A DNA stretch of 64,000 nt from contig NZ_CP073747.1 of NCBI RefSeq assembly GCF_024398015.1, positions 3,159,001 through 3,223,000 of the forward strand. The letters are read 5' to 3'. This DNA is from Kordiimonas sp. SCSIO 12610 (lineage in GTDB: Bacteria; Pseudomonadota; Alphaproteobacteria; Sphingomonadales; Kordiimonadaceae). The position numbers were made by a program, and so were the translations under genes. The notes below the pieces were generated by a model. It was not told the origin of the DNA. It saw only the letters and a list, made by a program, of their open reading frames with translations, and did no database searches. Below, piece by piece: positions 44,513-56,834 of this stretch; within the stretch, counting starts at the first letter, position 1; each line of letters opens with the position of its first letter.

Positions 44513-47419
44513 TTACGCTGTAAGGGCTTGGTCCACTAATGCTTCTTGTTCTGCAACATGCCTTGACGCCAGACCTGTTGCTGTTGATGCGCTTGCTGTA
44601 CGGCCAGCATAGACGGCACGTTTTGGTTTCAAATCCAAATCGGCTAACACACCTTCAATTGGTTCATTGATATACGCCCAAGACCCCATATTCTTTGGCT
44701 CTTCCTGACACCAAACAACTGTCTCAAGATTCTTGAAACGAGCAAGTTCCTTAGCAACGGCTGCCTGTGGGAATGGATAGAGCTGTTCAACGCGCAACAA
44801 ATATGTATCATCTTGACCGCGCTTGTCACGCTCATCAAGGAGGTCAAAATAGACCTTACCCGAACACATAACCACGCGCTTGATCTTATCATCCGATTTA
44901 AGCTTAATCGATGATCCGCCGCCATATTCAGCATCATCCCAAAGAACTCGGTGGAATTGTGACCCAGGGCCAAATTCTTCAAGCTTAGAGACAGCTTTTT
45001 TATGACGCAGCAAAGATTTTGGTGTCATCATAATCAACGGCTTACGGAACTTGCGGTGCATCTGACGGCGCAAAATATGGAAATAGTTTGCTGGCGTCGT
45101 GCAATTTGCTACCTGCCAGTTATCTTCAGCACTTAACTGAAGGTAACGTTCAAGCCGCGCGGATGAATGCTCAGGGCCTTGGCCCTCATAGCCATGTGGC
45201 AACAACATCACCAGACCAGAAAGCCTTAGCCATTTTGCTTCCGCCGAACAGATGAACTGGTCAATGATAATTTGTGCACCATTGGCAAAATCACCAAACT
45301 GAGCTTCCCAAAGCGTTAGTGTATTAGGCTCTGTTGTGGAATATCCATATTCAAAACCAAGAACGCCGTATTCTGATAGCGGGCTATCCAACACTTCAAA
45401 GTGACGATCTTCTTCTACATGCTGTAAGGGCACATAGCGTTCTTCGGTTTTCTGATCAACGAACACAGCGTGACGTTGACTGAACGTGCCGCGGCCACAA
45501 TCCTGACCTGAAAGGCGAACATCATAGCCTTCTTTCAAAAGCGTGCCAAACGCCAACGCTTCTGCGGTTGCCCAATCAAACCCTGCACCTGTTTCAAACA
45601 TTTTATCCTTGTTATCAAGGACACGTTTGAGCGTGCGATGACTGTTGAAGGTCTCTGGAACATGCGTCAGAACTTCACCAACTTCACGGAGCATTGTTTC
45701 AGCTACACCAGTTTGAGCGCGGCGTTTCTCATGATCCTCGTCAGCAAGGCCAAGACCTTCCCATTTCCCTTCAAACCAATCAGCTTTGTTAACACGGTAA
45801 TCACGGCCAGCTTCAAACTCGTCTTCCAGATAGCTGACAAATTCGTTTTGCATCTGTGCGAATGTTTCGTCTGTGATCAATCCTTCAGCAATCAAACGTT
45901 CGCCGTATAATTTCACGACGCTAGGATGCTTTTTGATAGCAGCATACATCAATGGCTGAGTGAATGCAGGCTCGTCTGATTCGTTATGGCCGAAGCGGCG
46001 GTAACAAATCATATCAATCACAACATCACGCTTGAACGTTTGACGGAATTCTGTCGCGACTTTAGTGGCAAAAACAACTGATTCAGGGTCATCACCATTC
46101 ACATGGAAAATCGGCGCCTGAACCATTTTTGCTACATCCGACGGATATGGGCTAGACCGTGCGAATTGAGGGCTGGTTGTGAAACCAATCTGGTTATTCA
46201 CGATAAAATGGATCGTACCACCGGAATTATATCCACGTACACCCGACATCGCGAAACACTCTGCAACAATGCCTTGACCAGCGAAGGCCGCATCACCGTG
46301 AAGCAAAATAGGCAGTACTTTTGCGTGTTCAGCGTCCTTTTTCTGGAACTGCTTCGCATGCACCTTACCAATAACCACAGGGTTTACAGCTTCGAGGTGG
46401 GATGGGTTGGCATTCAATGACAGGTGAATTTTGTTACCATCAAATTCACGGTCAGCACTTGTCCCCAAGTGATATTTTACGTCGCCAGAGCCTTGAACAT
46501 CATCAGGCTTGAAGGAACCACCGTGAAATTCATTGAAAATCGCGCGATAAGGTTTCTGCATCACGTTGGCAAGTACATTCAAGCGCCCACGGTGCGGCAT
46601 ACCAAGGACAATTTCCTCAAGGCCAAACTGACCACCCGTTTTCATCACACCTTCAAGGGCAGGAACCATGGATTCACCGCCATCAAGGCCAAATCGCTTA
46701 GTTCCAGTGTATTTGCGGCCGAGAAACTTTTCGAAATGCTCAGCTTCAATCAGCTTATTCAAAATCGCAATCTTACCTTTGTCGGTAAACTGGATTTCTT
46801 TGTCGCGACCCTCAATCTTGCGCTGAAGCCACGCTTTTTCTTCAGGGTCATTAATATGCATAAATTCCACACCGAGGTTGGAACAATAAGTGCGGCGTAG
46901 AATTTCAATAATTTCGTTAATTGTTGCGGTCTTTAACCCAAGCACCCCGTCCATAAAAATCGGACGATTGCGGTCGTCTGGTCCGAAACCATAGGTATCT
47001 GGTTCCAGTTCCGCATGGGTCGGGCGATCTTCAAGACCAAGGGGATCAAGGTTTGCCATCAAATGACCACGCACACGGTACGTGCGCACCATCATGAGGG
47101 CGCGGATGCTATCAATCGTTGCAGCACGGATATCTTCTTCGGAAAGGCCAGCGCCCCCTTTAGAAACAGGTTTATCATTCTCGATAAACATATCAGAGCC
47201 ATCGAGGCCTGTTGTTAAATCATCATTAGGACGAAGTGGCCAATCGGAACGTGCCCAGCTTGGGCCCGCTGCTTCAATGCTGGTTTCAAGCGCATTAAAA
47301 TAATCACGCCAACCTGCATCAATGCTATCAGGGTTTGATTGATATTGACTATATAAGGATTCTACAAACGCTGGGCTAACCCCTTCAAGCGCTGCAATTC
47401 GGTCCATGTCTGCACCCAT
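44513..47419 (-). CDS. sucA: 2-Oxoglutarate dehydrogenase E1
   Basis: A 968-residue ThDP-dependent E1 component that decarboxylates 2-oxoglutarate. Motifs include VLGMPHRGRLNVLANV, GDAAFAGQGIVAEC, the NNQIGFTT segment, RRFGHNESDEPAFTQPLMY and HGYEGQGPEHSSARLERYLQ. A Met at 47407 is an alternative start because no clear ribosome site precedes 47419. The gene lies 45 bases after sucD in the TCA cluster. Confidence 0.97.
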   Translation of the reverse strand: MGADMDRIAALEGVSPAFVESLYSQYQSNPDSIDAGWRDYFNALETSIEAAGPSWARSDWPLRPNDDLTTGLDGSDMFIENDKPVSKGGAGLSEEDIRAATIDSIRALMMVRTYRVRGHLMANLDPLGLEDRPTHAELEPDTYGFGPDDRNRPIFMDGVLGLKTATINEIIEILRRTYCSNLGVEFMHINDPEEKAWLQRKIEGRDKEIQFTDKGKIAILNKLIEAEHFEKFLGRKYTGTKRFGLDGGESMVPALEGVMKTGGQFGLEEIVLGMPHRGRLNVLANVMQKPYRAIFNEFHGGSFKPDDVQGSGDVKYHLGTSADREFDGNKIHLSLNANPSHLEAVNPVVIGKVHAKQFQKKDAEHAKVLPILLHGDAAFAGQGIVAECFAMSGVRGYNSGGTIHFIVNNQIGFTTSPQFARSSPYPSDVAKMVQAPIFHVNGDDPESVVFATKVATEFRQTFKRDVVIDMICYRRFGHNESDEPAFTQPLMYAAIKKHPSVVKLYGERLIAEGLITDETFAQMQNEFVSYLEDEFEAGRDYRVNKADWFEGKWEGLGLADEDHEKRRAQTGVAETMLREVGEVLTHVPETFNSHRTLKRVLDNKDKMFETGAGFDWATAEALAFGTLLKEGYDVRLSGQDCGRGTFSQRHAVFVDQKTEERYVPLQHVEEDRHFEVLDSPLSEYGVLGFEYGYSTTEPNTLTLWEAQFGDFANGAQIIIDQFICSAEAKWLRLSGLVMLLPHGYEGQGPEHSSARLERYLQLSAEDNWQVANCTTPANYFHILRRQMHRKFRKPLIMMTPKSLLRHKKAVSKLEEFGPGSQFHRVLWDDAEYGGGSSIKLKSDDKIKRVVMCSGKVYFDLLDERDKRGQDDTYLLRVEQLYPFPQAAVAKELARFKNLETVVWCQEEPKNMGSWAYINEPIEGVLADLDLKPKRAVYAGRTASASTATGLASRHVAEQEALVDQALTA

Positions 47420-47464
47420 ATGTTACGGCGCGGCTTTCATCACCGCGCCCCTCTTTTGCCTGTT

Positions 47465-48340
47465 TTAACCTTTAATTGCTTCAAGAAGCGTTGTGCCGAG
47501 CGCCGCAGGGCTATCAGACACTACGATCCCCGCAGAGCGCATTGCTTCGATTTTGTCTTCTGCACCGCCCTTGCCGCCAGATACGATTGCACCCGCGTGG
47601 CCCATTGTGCGGCCTGGAGGCGCTGTACGGCCAGCGATAAAGCCAGCGACAGGTTTCTTCACTTTGCTTGCTTTGAGGAATTCCGCAGCTTCTTCCTCTG
47701 CGGAACCACCGATTTCACCAATCATGATAATGCTTTCGGTTTCATCGTCACCGAGGAACATGTCCAAGCAATCAATAAAGTTAGTACCGTTAACAGGGTC
47801 ACCGCCAATACCGATACATGTACTTTGACCAAGGCCAGCAGCAGTAGTTTGAGCAACCGCTTCGTATGTCAGTGTACCGGAGCGCGATACGATACCAACG
47901 TTACCACGGCGATGAATATGACCAGGCATAATACCGATCTTACATTCACCCGGTGTAATAACACCAGGGCAGTTTGGCCCAACAAGACGCGTACCAGAGT
48001 TACGAAGTGCGCGTTTCACCTTCACCATATCCAGAACCGGAATGCCTTCTGTGATACAAACAACAAGCTCTAGTTCAGCATCGATCGCTTCTAGGATTGC
48101 GTCTGCGGCGAATGGAGGCGGAACGTAAATTACAGATGCGTTCGCATCTGTTGCTTCGCGTGCGTCAGCAACTGTATCAAATACTGGAAGGTCCAGATGC
48201 TTTGAACCGCCTTTACCTGGCGTTACACCACCAACCATATTTGTACCATATGCAATCGCTTGCTCAGAATGGAATGTACCCTGTGCGCCAGTGAAGCCCT
48301 GACAGATAACTTTAGTTTCTTTACCTACGAGAACAGACAT
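47465..48340 (-). CDS. sucD: Succinyl-CoA synthetase alpha subunit
   Basis: A 291-residue subunit with the CoA-binding N-terminal part ([19 protein letters not shown]) and the phosphohistidine loop [17 protein letters not shown]. Its ATG shares one base with the sucC stop codon (TAATG), so the two subunits are translationally coupled. It makes ATP or GTP from succinyl-CoA with SucC. Confidence 0.98.
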   Translation of the reverse strand: MSVLVGKETKVICQGFTGAQGTFHSEQAIAYGTNMVGGVTPGKGGSKHLDLPVFDTVADAREATDANASVIYVPPPFAADAILEAIDAELELVVCITEGIPVLDMVKVKRALRNSGTRLVGPNCPGVITPGECKIGIMPGHIHRRGNVGIVSRSGTLTYEAVAQTTAAGLGQSTCIGIGGDPVNGTNFIDCLDMFLGDDETESIIMIGEIGGSAEEEAAEFLKASKVKKPVAGFIAGRTAPPGRTMGHAGAIVSGGKGGAEDKIEAMRSAGIVVSDSPAALGTTLLEAIKG

Positions 48341-49509
48341 TACGCGGCCTCCTTCACGGCCTTAACCACTTTCTCAGCGGCATCATTAAGATCATCAGCG
48401 GCAATAATCGGAAGGCCACTATCAGCCATGATCTTTTTGCCAAGCTCAACATTTGTACCTTCTAATCGCACCACAAGCGGAACAGAAAGCGCAACCTCGC
48501 GCGCTGCTGCCACAACACCCTCAGCGATCACATCACAGCGCATGATACCACCAAAGATATTGACCAGGATGCCTTCAACATTATCGTCAGAAAGGATAAT
48601 TTTAAACGCTTCGGTTACACGCTCTTTTGTTGCGCCACCACCAACATCAAGGAAGTTTGCAGGTGAACCGCCTTTAAGTTTGATGATATCCATCGTTGCC
48701 ATAGCAAGTCCGGCACCGTTCACCATACAGCCGATACTACCATCCAGGCTGATGTAGTTAAGGTCATATTTGGATGCTTCGATCTCTTTCGGGTCTTCTT
48801 CGCTTTCGTCACGAAGCTCGCGAACATCAGCGTGACGGAAAAGTGCATTACCATCAAAAGACATCTTACTATCGAGGACGACCATTTCATCATCTTCTGT
48901 AAGAACAAGCGGGTTGATCTCTAACATGGATGCATCAAGATCGGTGAAAGCTTTGTAGAGCGACGCTACAAGCTTCTGACATGCTTTCGCAGCTGCACCA
49001 GAAAGGCCGAAACCGAAAGCAACCTGACGACAATGGAATGGCTGCAAGCCAGCAGCAGGGTCGATTGTGATTGTAACGATCTTTTCAGGAGTTGCTTCCG
49101 CAACTTCCTCAATATCCATCCCGCCTTCTGTCGAAGCGACAATCGCAACCTGACTTGTTTCACGATCAACAAGCATTGAAAGATAAAATTCGCTTTTGAT
49201 CGCACAGCCATCTTCAACATAGACGCGCTTGATCTCTTTACCTTCTGGACCCGTCTGGTGTGTAACAAGCGTTTTACCAATAAGGTCTTTTGCAACTGCT
49301 TCCACATCATCTAGTGATTTAACAACTTTCACACCGCCCGCTTTACCGCGACCACCAGCATGAATTTGCGCCTTAACAACCCATACAGGACCGCCAAGCT
49401 TTTTTGCTTCATCAACAGCTTCCGCTGCAGTATAGGCAACACCGCCACCAAGAACAGGTGCACCGTATTTTTTCAATAGGCCTTTAGCCTGATATTCATG
49501 AATATTCAT
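48340..49509 (-). CDS. sucC: Succinyl-CoA synthetase beta subunit
   Basis: A 389-residue ATP-grasp subunit. It starts [19 protein letters not shown]. It has the nucleotide-binding [18 protein letters not shown], the metal-binding [12 protein letters not shown] and the C-terminal [18 protein letters not shown] is close to the ATG. It is the first of sucCD and lies 42 bases after mdh. Confidence 0.98.
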   Translation of the reverse strand: MNIHEYQAKGLLKKYGAPVLGGGVAYTAAEAVDEAKKLGGPVWVVKAQIHAGGRGKAGGVKVVKSLDDVEAVAKDLIGKTLVTHQTGPEGKEIKRVYVEDGCAIKSEFYLSMLVDRETSQVAIVASTEGGMDIEEVAEATPEKIVTITIDPAAGLQPFHCRQVAFGFGLSGAAAKACQKLVASLYKAFTDLDASMLEINPLVLTEDDEMVVLDSKMSFDGNALFRHADVRELRDESEEDPKEIEASKYDLNYISLDGSIGCMVNGAGLAMATMDIIKLKGGSPANFLDVGGGATKERVTEAFKIILSDDNVEGILVNIFGGIMRCDVIAEGVVAAAREVALSVPLVVRLEGTNVELGKKIMADSGLPIIAADDLNDAAEKVVKAVKEAA

Positions 49510-49551
49510 TTGTCCTATAACCCCTTATGAGTAACCTGTGGACAGTTGCAA

Positions 49552-50753
<1,202 letters not shown>

Positions 50754-51959
50754 TTATTCAAGGCCATGCCCTCTGGCTATATATTCATCAGACTGCATTT
50801 CCATGAGTCGTGAGACCGTGCGTTCAAATTCAAACGCCCCGTCACCAGAAGGATATAATTCAGAAGCTTCAACTTCGGCCGAACAAAGCAACTTGACGCC
50901 GTGTTCGTAGAGCGCATCGATAAACGTCACAAAACGTTTGGCTTCATTACGCTTTTCTTTGTTCATTTTCGGAATAGCAACCATAATGACCGTATGGTAC
51001 CGACGAGCAATAGCAAGATAATCGGCCGCTCCCAATGGGTTGGCACAAAGACGCTTGAAGGAAAACACCGCAACGCCGCGTGCAGCCTTTGGTACGAAAA
51101 GCTCGCGCCCCTGCACCATAAGAGTATCACTGGGCACCTTATCCCTGTCTTCAACATCCCGGTCAGTCAGCCTGAAAAAGGCATCAGATAACTGTTGAGT
51201 CGTTTTGTCATTGATAGGTGTATAGTATGTTGGCACACCTTTAAAACGGTTCAGACGATAATCGGTCGGCCCATCAAGAGCCACGACATCAAACTCTTTG
51301 TTGATCATATCAATGAAGGGCATAAAAAGCTGTCTATTAAGCCCGTCCTTATATAGATCATCAGGTACTCGGTTTGATGTTGCAACGATCACAACACCAA
51401 GCTCCATCAATTCCCGAAACAAACGGCCCAGGATCATTGCATCGGCGATATCTGTAACCTGCATTTCATCAAAACAAAGCAGCGTTGCCTCAAGTGCAAT
51501 TTGGCGTGCAACGGGAGGAATTGGGTCATCCTCTGCTGGTTTGCCGCCGTGCGCTATGCGCTCTTTCCCGGAAAAGCCGCGCCATTCCTTCATCCGCACG
51601 TGAACATCCAGCATGAATTCATGGAAGTGGACACGCTTTTTTGCCTTCAAAGGCGCTAAATCATGAAACAAATCCATCAACATAGATTTGCCGCGACCAA
51701 TCCCGCCGTAAAGATAAAGCCCCCTTGGGGGTTTTCTATCGTCTCCAGACCATCTGAAAAAATTAGCAAACCGCCAACTCTTGATTGACAGCGAAGATCG
51801 TTTTTGGGTGAGTTCAGGATATCCTGATAAGTCGGTATAAAGACGCTCAAAATGTGAAACAGCATTTGCCTGATGTTCATCAGGCTTAATTTCACCTATG
51901 ACCTTTAAGTCTTCATAAGCCATTTGTGGGCTTTTTGTTTTGTTTGTCGTCACGTGCAT
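50754..51959 (-). CDS. zapE: ZapE/AFG1-family ATPase
   Basis: An AAA+-type ATPase of about 401 residues. Walker A is LYGGIGRGKSMLMDLF, Walker B is LLCFDEMQVTDIADAM and the sensor is IVATSNRVPDDLYKDG. The family ends with the pattern around RFVTFIDALYEHGVKLLCSAE. E. coli ZapE acts on FtsZ during division, and the mitochondrial AFG1 aids quality control. A gene of this family beside mdh-suc is common in alphaproteobacteria. The Met at 51959 and the one at 51923 are both possible starts, and none has a good ribosome site. Confidence 0.9.
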   Translation of the reverse strand: MHVTTNKTKSPQMAYEDLKVIGEIKPDEHQANAVSHFERLYTDLSGYPELTQKRSSLSIKSWRFANFFRWSGDDRKPPRGLYLYGGIGRGKSMLMDLFHDLAPLKAKKRVHFHEFMLDVHVRMKEWRGFSGKERIAHGGKPAEDDPIPPVARQIALEATLLCFDEMQVTDIADAMILGRLFRELMELGVVIVATSNRVPDDLYKDGLNRQLFMPFIDMINKEFDVVALDGPTDYRLNRFKGVPTYYTPINDKTTQQLSDAFFRLTDRDVEDRDKVPSDTLMVQGRELFVPKAARGVAVFSFKRLCANPLGAADYLAIARRYHTVIMVAIPKMNKEKRNEAKRFVTFIDALYEHGVKLLCSAEVEASELYPSGDGAFEFERTVSRLMEMQSDEYIARGHGLE

Positions 51960-52113
51960 CTCAACAAAAACCAAACATAGTCATTTCATGTCTGGTATCA
52001 TGCAAGCACGAACCACACAATTCTATTTCAGACTTGGTACTATATTTCTTGAAGTCAATCTGTTTTAATTATACTCATTATTTTCTTACGTATACAGCCT
52101 CAAGAGATACAAC

Positions 52114-52908
52114 ATGCAGCATGACCGCCTGATAGCTATTAATGGCATCAAAAACCTTCGCGATATGGGAGGTTATAAATCACTGAATGGCGGTCATATT
52201 AAATGGAAGAAACTCTATCGTTCTGGTCGCCCGAGCGAACTAGACAGCGAGCAGCACAAAGACATGGCAGCACTCAACATTGATACAGTTGTGGATTTTC
52301 GCTCGGCACGTGAAAAAGAAAACAGCCCAATCACCTGGAACAATCACTGGCAACCAGATTACAGAGAGGTACCAATAGGAGGGAACGCTGCCGCATGGGT
52401 AAAGGAGCTTTTTGAGAAGCTCTCCACATCGCCCTTCCCCGCAAAAGAGTTAAATGACCAGTTTATTCTAGCGTTTCAAACCATTCCGATTGAAAATGTT
52501 GACGGCCTCAGAAAATTATTCGATGTCTTGGTTGATCATTCCAGTGACAACACGGCTGCCCTGTTTCACTGCACTGCGGGCAAAGACCGAACGGGGATCG
52601 CAGGCGCTCTGATTATGAGAGCCCTCAACATACACAGCGATGATATCATGGCTGATTTCCTTATGACCAATGATGCGGTTGATCTGAAAGCGAGCTCAAA
52701 GGAACTCGCGGAATGGGCTTCAGAGAAGGCGGGCCGAGCGATTGACGCGGATGCAGTTTTACCTCTTGTTGGCGTAAAAGAAGATTTTTTACATGCTGCC
52801 TATAAAACCATAGATGAAAAATTTGGCTCTATGGACCAGTATCTGGAAAAGGGAATGGGATTAACCCCCAAACGCCTTGAAACTTTCAGACACAATTTAC
52901 TATCCTGA
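52114..52908 (+). CDS. Tyrosine/dual-specificity phosphatase family protein (Y_phosphatase3 type)
   Basis: A 264-residue protein with the cysteine phosphatase loop HCTAGKDRTG (C-X5-R) and the N-terminal NGIKNLRDMGGYKS and KLYRSGRPSEL that mark the PF13350 group. Some relatives are protein tyrosine phosphatases such as mycobacterial PtpB, others act on phosphoinositides or nucleotides. There is no signal peptide. AGAGA lies seven bases upstream of the ATG. The stop codon overlaps the next start (TGATG), so the two genes are coupled. Confidence 0.88.
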   Translation: MQHDRLIAINGIKNLRDMGGYKSLNGGHIKWKKLYRSGRPSELDSEQHKDMAALNIDTVVDFRSAREKENSPITWNNHWQPDYREVPIGGNAAAWVKELFEKLSTSPFPAKELNDQFILAFQTIPIENVDGLRKLFDVLVDHSSDNTAALFHCTAGKDRTGIAGALIMRALNIHSDDIMADFLMTNDAVDLKASSKELAEWASEKAGRAIDADAVLPLVGVKEDFLHAAYKTIDEKFGSMDQYLEKGMGLTPKRLETFRHNLLS

Positions 52909-53678
52909 TGAGGAGCGTACATACATATGAAAATAATGGCTATATTGTAATACGGGGCCTATTTTCGCCTGACGAGCTTAACCCTATCCACGATATTCTA
53001 TTAAGTTTTCATGAAAACTGGCTTTTGGAAAACACCGAGTTTTATCAGAGCCATGCAATAAACAGCGCTTATATCACCCAAAAAGGAATACTGCCCTCGA
53101 AAGATAGAATTAAGCTTTTTAACTTTATCAGCGATGAGAAAATCCATAAGGCCTTGTCTGAGAATGTATCTGACAACCTTGCATTTATGGGAACCCAGAT
53201 ATTTTTTGACCCACTGAATAAAAAGCAAAAAAACTACTGGCACCGAGATATTCAATATAACACGCTTACACTTGATGAGCAGAAAGCCATATTTGACAAA
53301 CAAAATGCTTTGCATGTCCGTATCCCATTGAAGGACGAAAATGGGATAGAGATCGTCCCCGGCACCCATAAAAGGTGGGATACTGAAGAAGAGTTCGACA
53401 CTCGCATGGAACAGAATGGCAAACTAAAGCACCATGACCTGATGGGTGGTAAAACCCTCAGACTTCAAAAAGGTGACATGCTAATTTTCTCAGCCAATAT
53501 GATCCACCGCGGTTTATACGGCAAAGACAGGTTTGCCTTTGACCTTCTATTTAGCGATCCTATACCCGAAATTCTCAAATTTCTGCCCGATGATTGCGTG
53601 CCGGATGAAGCCGATTTGGATAAACTTCAAAATAACGCAGTGTTCAAAAGGTCCATGGCGGTAAAACAAACACAGTGA
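52908..53678 (+). CDS. Phytanoyl-CoA dioxygenase (PhyH) family protein
   Basis: A 256-residue non-haem iron(II)/2-oxoglutarate oxygenase-like protein. The N-terminal NGYIVIRGLFSPDEL is typical. The facial triad can be placed as H-x-D in YWHRDIQYN and the distal His in MIHRGLYG, with the oxoglutarate-binding Arg probably in DRFAFDL. IVPGTHKRWDTEEE is also characteristic. The start overlaps the phosphatase stop. The substrate is unknown. Confidence 0.85.
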   Translation: MRSVHTYENNGYIVIRGLFSPDELNPIHDILLSFHENWLLENTEFYQSHAINSAYITQKGILPSKDRIKLFNFISDEKIHKALSENVSDNLAFMGTQIFFDPLNKKQKNYWHRDIQYNTLTLDEQKAIFDKQNALHVRIPLKDENGIEIVPGTHKRWDTEEEFDTRMEQNGKLKHHDLMGGKTLRLQKGDMLIFSANMIHRGLYGKDRFAFDLLFSDPIPEILKFLPDDCVPDEADLDKLQNNAVFKRSMAVKQTQ

Positions 53679-53686
53679 ACCGCGAC

Positions 53687-54130
53687 TTACGCTTCAGGCG
53701 CATAAAGGGCGAGCACTTCGGCCTCGGTCATATCATTCGTCTTGTTCACAAAATCATAGTAAGCAGGCTTATGATCAATATAGATTTGATGATCTAAAGT
53801 CAGAACACTTTCATCATCCAATAAGCCTGCCGAGATAATATGCTGGTTCGTATCCAACATGCGCCAAAACAGATTTGACCCGCAAATTTTACAGAAGGCC
53901 CGCTCCGCCCATTCAGAAGATTTGAAGCGACCAATATTTTCTTCCCCTTCAAAGGAAACATTGTCACCACAATCAACAGTCATGTTTGGCCCACCGGACC
54001 AACGCCTGCACATCTTGCAGTGGCACGCGCCTGCCTTTATGGGCATTGCATGTATGTTCAGCTTAACAGCCCCACACATACAGGCACCTTTTGTCTCGAT
54101 GTTTATTTCTTCTGAAGAAAGCTCAGACAT
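53687..54130 (-). CDS. GFA-family (glutathione-dependent formaldehyde-activating-like) zinc protein
   Basis: A 147-residue protein with the seven conserved cysteines of the GFA fold: GACMCGAVKL, ACHCKMCRRWSGG and FCKICGSNLFW, which bind structural and catalytic zinc. Most family members, other than true Gfa, have no known reaction. It converges with the PhyH gene (eight-base gap) and lies upstream of the sdhB terminator. Confidence 0.88.
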   Translation of the reverse strand: MSELSSEEINIETKGACMCGAVKLNIHAMPIKAGACHCKMCRRWSGGPNMTVDCGDNVSFEGEENIGRFKSSEWAERAFCKICGSNLFWRMLDTNQHIISAGLLDDESVLTLDHQIYIDHKPAYYDFVNKTNDMTEAEVLALYAPEA

Positions 54131-54188
54131 CTTTCACCCCCTTTTGAACGCGCTTAATCACGCTATCATAGAATCCAGTACGTGCAAT

Positions 54189-54218
54189 AAAAAAGCCGGC
54201 GAAAAAGCCGGCTTTTTT
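54189..54218. terminator. Terminator after sdhB (bidirectional)
   Basis: GCCGGC (54195-54200) pairs with GCCGGC (54207-54212) around GAAAAA, with six A before and six T after. It closes sdhCDAB on the minus strand and lies 20 bases beyond the sdhB stop. Confidence 0.9.
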
Positions 54219-54238
54219 CATCTCAATTGCGCAGGTAT

Positions 54239-55015
54239 TTACCCTTTACGCTCGACCATCATTTTCTTGATCTCTGCGATAGCTTTCGCCGGGTTCAAGC
54301 CCTTCGGACATGCGTTCGCACAGTTCATGATTGTATGGCAACGATACAGACGGAATGGGTCCTCAAGGTTATCAAGGCGCTCGCCGGTCGCTTCATCGCG
54401 GCTATCGATCAACCAACGATAGGCTTGCAGAAGAACCGCAGGGCCTAAATATTTGTCACCATTCCACCAGTAACTTGGGCATGATGTCGAACAACATGCA
54501 CAAAGAATACATTCGTAAAGGCCGTCCAGTTTCTGGCGGTCTTCCTTGCTTTGACGGCGCTCTTTCTCCGGCGTCGTACTTTGCGTCTGCATCCAGGGTT
54601 TAATTGATGCATACTGCGCATAAAAGTTTGAAAGATCTGGTACCAAATCCTTCACAACTTCCATATGCGGGAGCGGTGTGATCGCGACATCACCCTTCAC
54701 GTCTTCAATTGCCTTCGTACAGGCGAGCGTGTTGGTGCCATCGATATTCATCGCGCACGACCCGCACACACCTTCACGGCACGAACGACGGAAGGTTACA
54801 GTACTATCCATTTCGTTCTTGATCTTGATAAGGGCATCAAGAACCATTGGACCACAGCTATCCATGTCAACTTCATAGGTATCCATGCGTGGGTTTTCAC
54901 CATCATCGGGGTTCCAGCGATAGATACTGAAGTTTTTGGTGTTTTTCGCGCCTTCAGCTTTTACAGTTTTACCCTTGCCGATTTTTGAATTGGCGGGTAG
55001 CGAAAATTCAGCCAT
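54239..55015 (-). CDS. sdhB: Succinate dehydrogenase iron-sulfur subunit
   Basis: A 258-residue subunit with the [2Fe-2S] cysteines in [15 protein letters not shown], and the [4Fe-4S] and [3Fe-4S] sets in [16 protein letters not shown] and [17 protein letters not shown]. It is last of sdhCDAB and is followed by the terminator. It passes electrons from the FAD subunit to ubiquinone in complex II. Confidence 0.98.
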   Translation of the reverse strand: MAEFSLPANSKIGKGKTVKAEGAKNTKNFSIYRWNPDDGENPRMDTYEVDMDSCGPMVLDALIKIKNEMDSTVTFRRSCREGVCGSCAMNIDGTNTLACTKAIEDVKGDVAITPLPHMEVVKDLVPDLSNFYAQYASIKPWMQTQSTTPEKERRQSKEDRQKLDGLYECILCACCSTSCPSYWWNGDKYLGPAVLLQAYRWLIDSRDEATGERLDNLEDPFRLYRCHTIMNCANACPKGLNPAKAIAEIKKMMVERKG

Positions 55016-55043
55016 TTTCTATTCCTTTCCTACCAATCAGGCC

Positions 55044-56831
55044 TTAGTAAACCCGAGCCTTCGGTTTAATATATTCAACTTCTTCCGTAAGCGTATAGTC
55101 ATGAACTGTACGTTCACCAAGTGTTACTTTCTTACCGTCGAACCATGAAACTGTATGTTTCATCCAGTTTTCATCGTCACGATCCGGGTAATCTTCGTGC
55201 ATGTGTGCACCGCGCGATTCCTTACGGGCATTCGCACCGTGCATCGTGAGAACTGCCTGACCAATAAGGTTATCAAGCTCAAGCGTTTCGATAAGATCAC
55301 TATTCCAAACAAGTGAACGGTCTGTTGTTTTCAGGTCATCCATATTGGCCGCGATTGCATCAATCTTCTCAACACCCTCAGAGAGGATTTCCTCGGTTCT
55401 GAAGACCGCGCAATTATTCTGCATCACTTTCTGCATGGAAAGTCGCGCTTCCGCAGTACTTGTTGAGCCATCTGCGTAACGCGCCTTATCAAGACGGCCA
55501 AGCGCCATCTCTTCATATCCGGCAGGCAGAGGTTTCTGTGTTGCGCCAGCTTTCACGATTTCTGGTACACGCTTACCAACCGCACGGCCAAACACCACAA
55601 GGTCGATCAGCGAATTAGAACCAAGACGGTTAGCACCGTGCACAGATACACATGCCGCTTCACCAACTGCAAACAAACCATTGACCACATTGTCCTGATT
55701 TTCAGGGGTTGGGTTGATCACTTCACCATGATAGTTGGTTGGGATACCGCCCATATTATAGTGAACTGTTGGCAAGATCGGGATCGGCTCTTTGGTCACA
55801 TCCACACCAGCGAAAATTTTCGCTGATTCAGAAATACCCGGTAAGCGCTCCGCGAGGATCGCCGGATCCAGGTGATCCAGATGCAGATACATATGATCTT
55901 TTTCCGGTCCTACACCGCGGCCCTCACGAATCTCATTAGAGATTGAGCGTGATACCACATCACGAGACGCAAGGTCCTTCGCTGATGGCGCATAACGCTC
56001 CATAAAGCGCTCGCCTTCAGAGTTGATAAGGATACCACCTTCACCGCGAGCACCCTCGGTAATGAGAACGCCAGCACCGTAAATACCTGTCGGGTGGAAC
56101 TGTACGAACTCAAGGTCTTGAAGCGACAATCCAGCGCGCAGCACCATACCGCCACCATCACCTGTACAGGTGTGTGCTGATGTTGCAGAGAAATAAGCAC
56201 GGCCATACCCGCCTGTTGCAAGCACGGTTGCCTGCGCACGGAAAGCATGGATTGAACCATCTTCCATATTCATCGCAATCACGCCGCGGCATTCACCGTT
56301 TTCCATGATCAGATCAATCGCGAAATATTCGATGTAAAAGTCACTATCATACTTTAGCGACTGTTGGTAAAGCGCATGGAGCATTGCGTGACCAGTTCTG
56401 TCAGCCGCCGCACACGTACGCTGCGCTGCTGGTCCTTCACCGAATTCTGTCGTCATACCGCCAAATGCACGCTGGTAAATTTTACCTTCTTCAGTACGGG
56501 AGAACGGAACGCCATAATGCTCAAGTTCGTAAACAGCAGCAGGTGCCTCACGAACCATATATTCGATCGCATCCTGATCACCGAGCCAGTCAGACCCTTT
56601 AACAGTGTCATACATATGCCACTGCCAAGTATCTTTGCCCATATTACCGAGCGAAGCAGCGATACCACCCTGCGCCGCCACCGTGTGTGAGCGTGTAGGG
56701 AAAACCTTTGTGATACAAGCGGTCTTAAGGCCAGATTCAGCAAGCCCCATTGTAGCGCGAAGGCCAGAACCACCGGCGCCGATAACAACCGCATCATATG
56801 TGTGATGAGTAATCGGGTAACTTTTTGTCAT
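55044..56831 (-). CDS. sdhA: Succinate dehydrogenase flavoprotein subunit
   Basis: A 595-residue flavoprotein. The FAD motif is [20 protein letters not shown], the histidine that carries covalent FAD is in [10 protein letters not shown], and the active-site region includes [11 protein letters not shown] and [23 protein letters not shown] precedes the ATG. It lies three bases after sdhD. Confidence 0.98.
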   Translation of the reverse strand: MTKSYPITHHTYDAVVIGAGGSGLRATMGLAESGLKTACITKVFPTRSHTVAAQGGIAASLGNMGKDTWQWHMYDTVKGSDWLGDQDAIEYMVREAPAAVYELEHYGVPFSRTEEGKIYQRAFGGMTTEFGEGPAAQRTCAAADRTGHAMLHALYQQSLKYDSDFYIEYFAIDLIMENGECRGVIAMNMEDGSIHAFRAQATVLATGGYGRAYFSATSAHTCTGDGGGMVLRAGLSLQDLEFVQFHPTGIYGAGVLITEGARGEGGILINSEGERFMERYAPSAKDLASRDVVSRSISNEIREGRGVGPEKDHMYLHLDHLDPAILAERLPGISESAKIFAGVDVTKEPIPILPTVHYNMGGIPTNYHGEVINPTPENQDNVVNGLFAVGEAACVSVHGANRLGSNSLIDLVVFGRAVGKRVPEIVKAGATQKPLPAGYEEMALGRLDKARYADGSTSTAEARLSMQKVMQNNCAVFRTEEILSEGVEKIDAIAANMDDLKTTDRSLVWNSDLIETLELDNLIGQAVLTMHGANARKESRGAHMHEDYPDRDDENWMKHTVSWFDGKKVTLGERTVHDYTLTEEVEYIKPKARVY

Positions 56832-56834
56832 GTA

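Noticed and set aside
47420-48073. A 217-codon open frame on the plus strand opposite sucD
   Set aside because: It lies fully antisense to the conserved sucD gene. Its translation is rich in Cys, His and Arg without any motif, as expected from reverse-strand codon bias.
54189-54218. GCCGGC repeat as an interspersed repetitive element
   Set aside because: The A and T tracts on both sides and its place just after sdhB make it an ordinary terminator.
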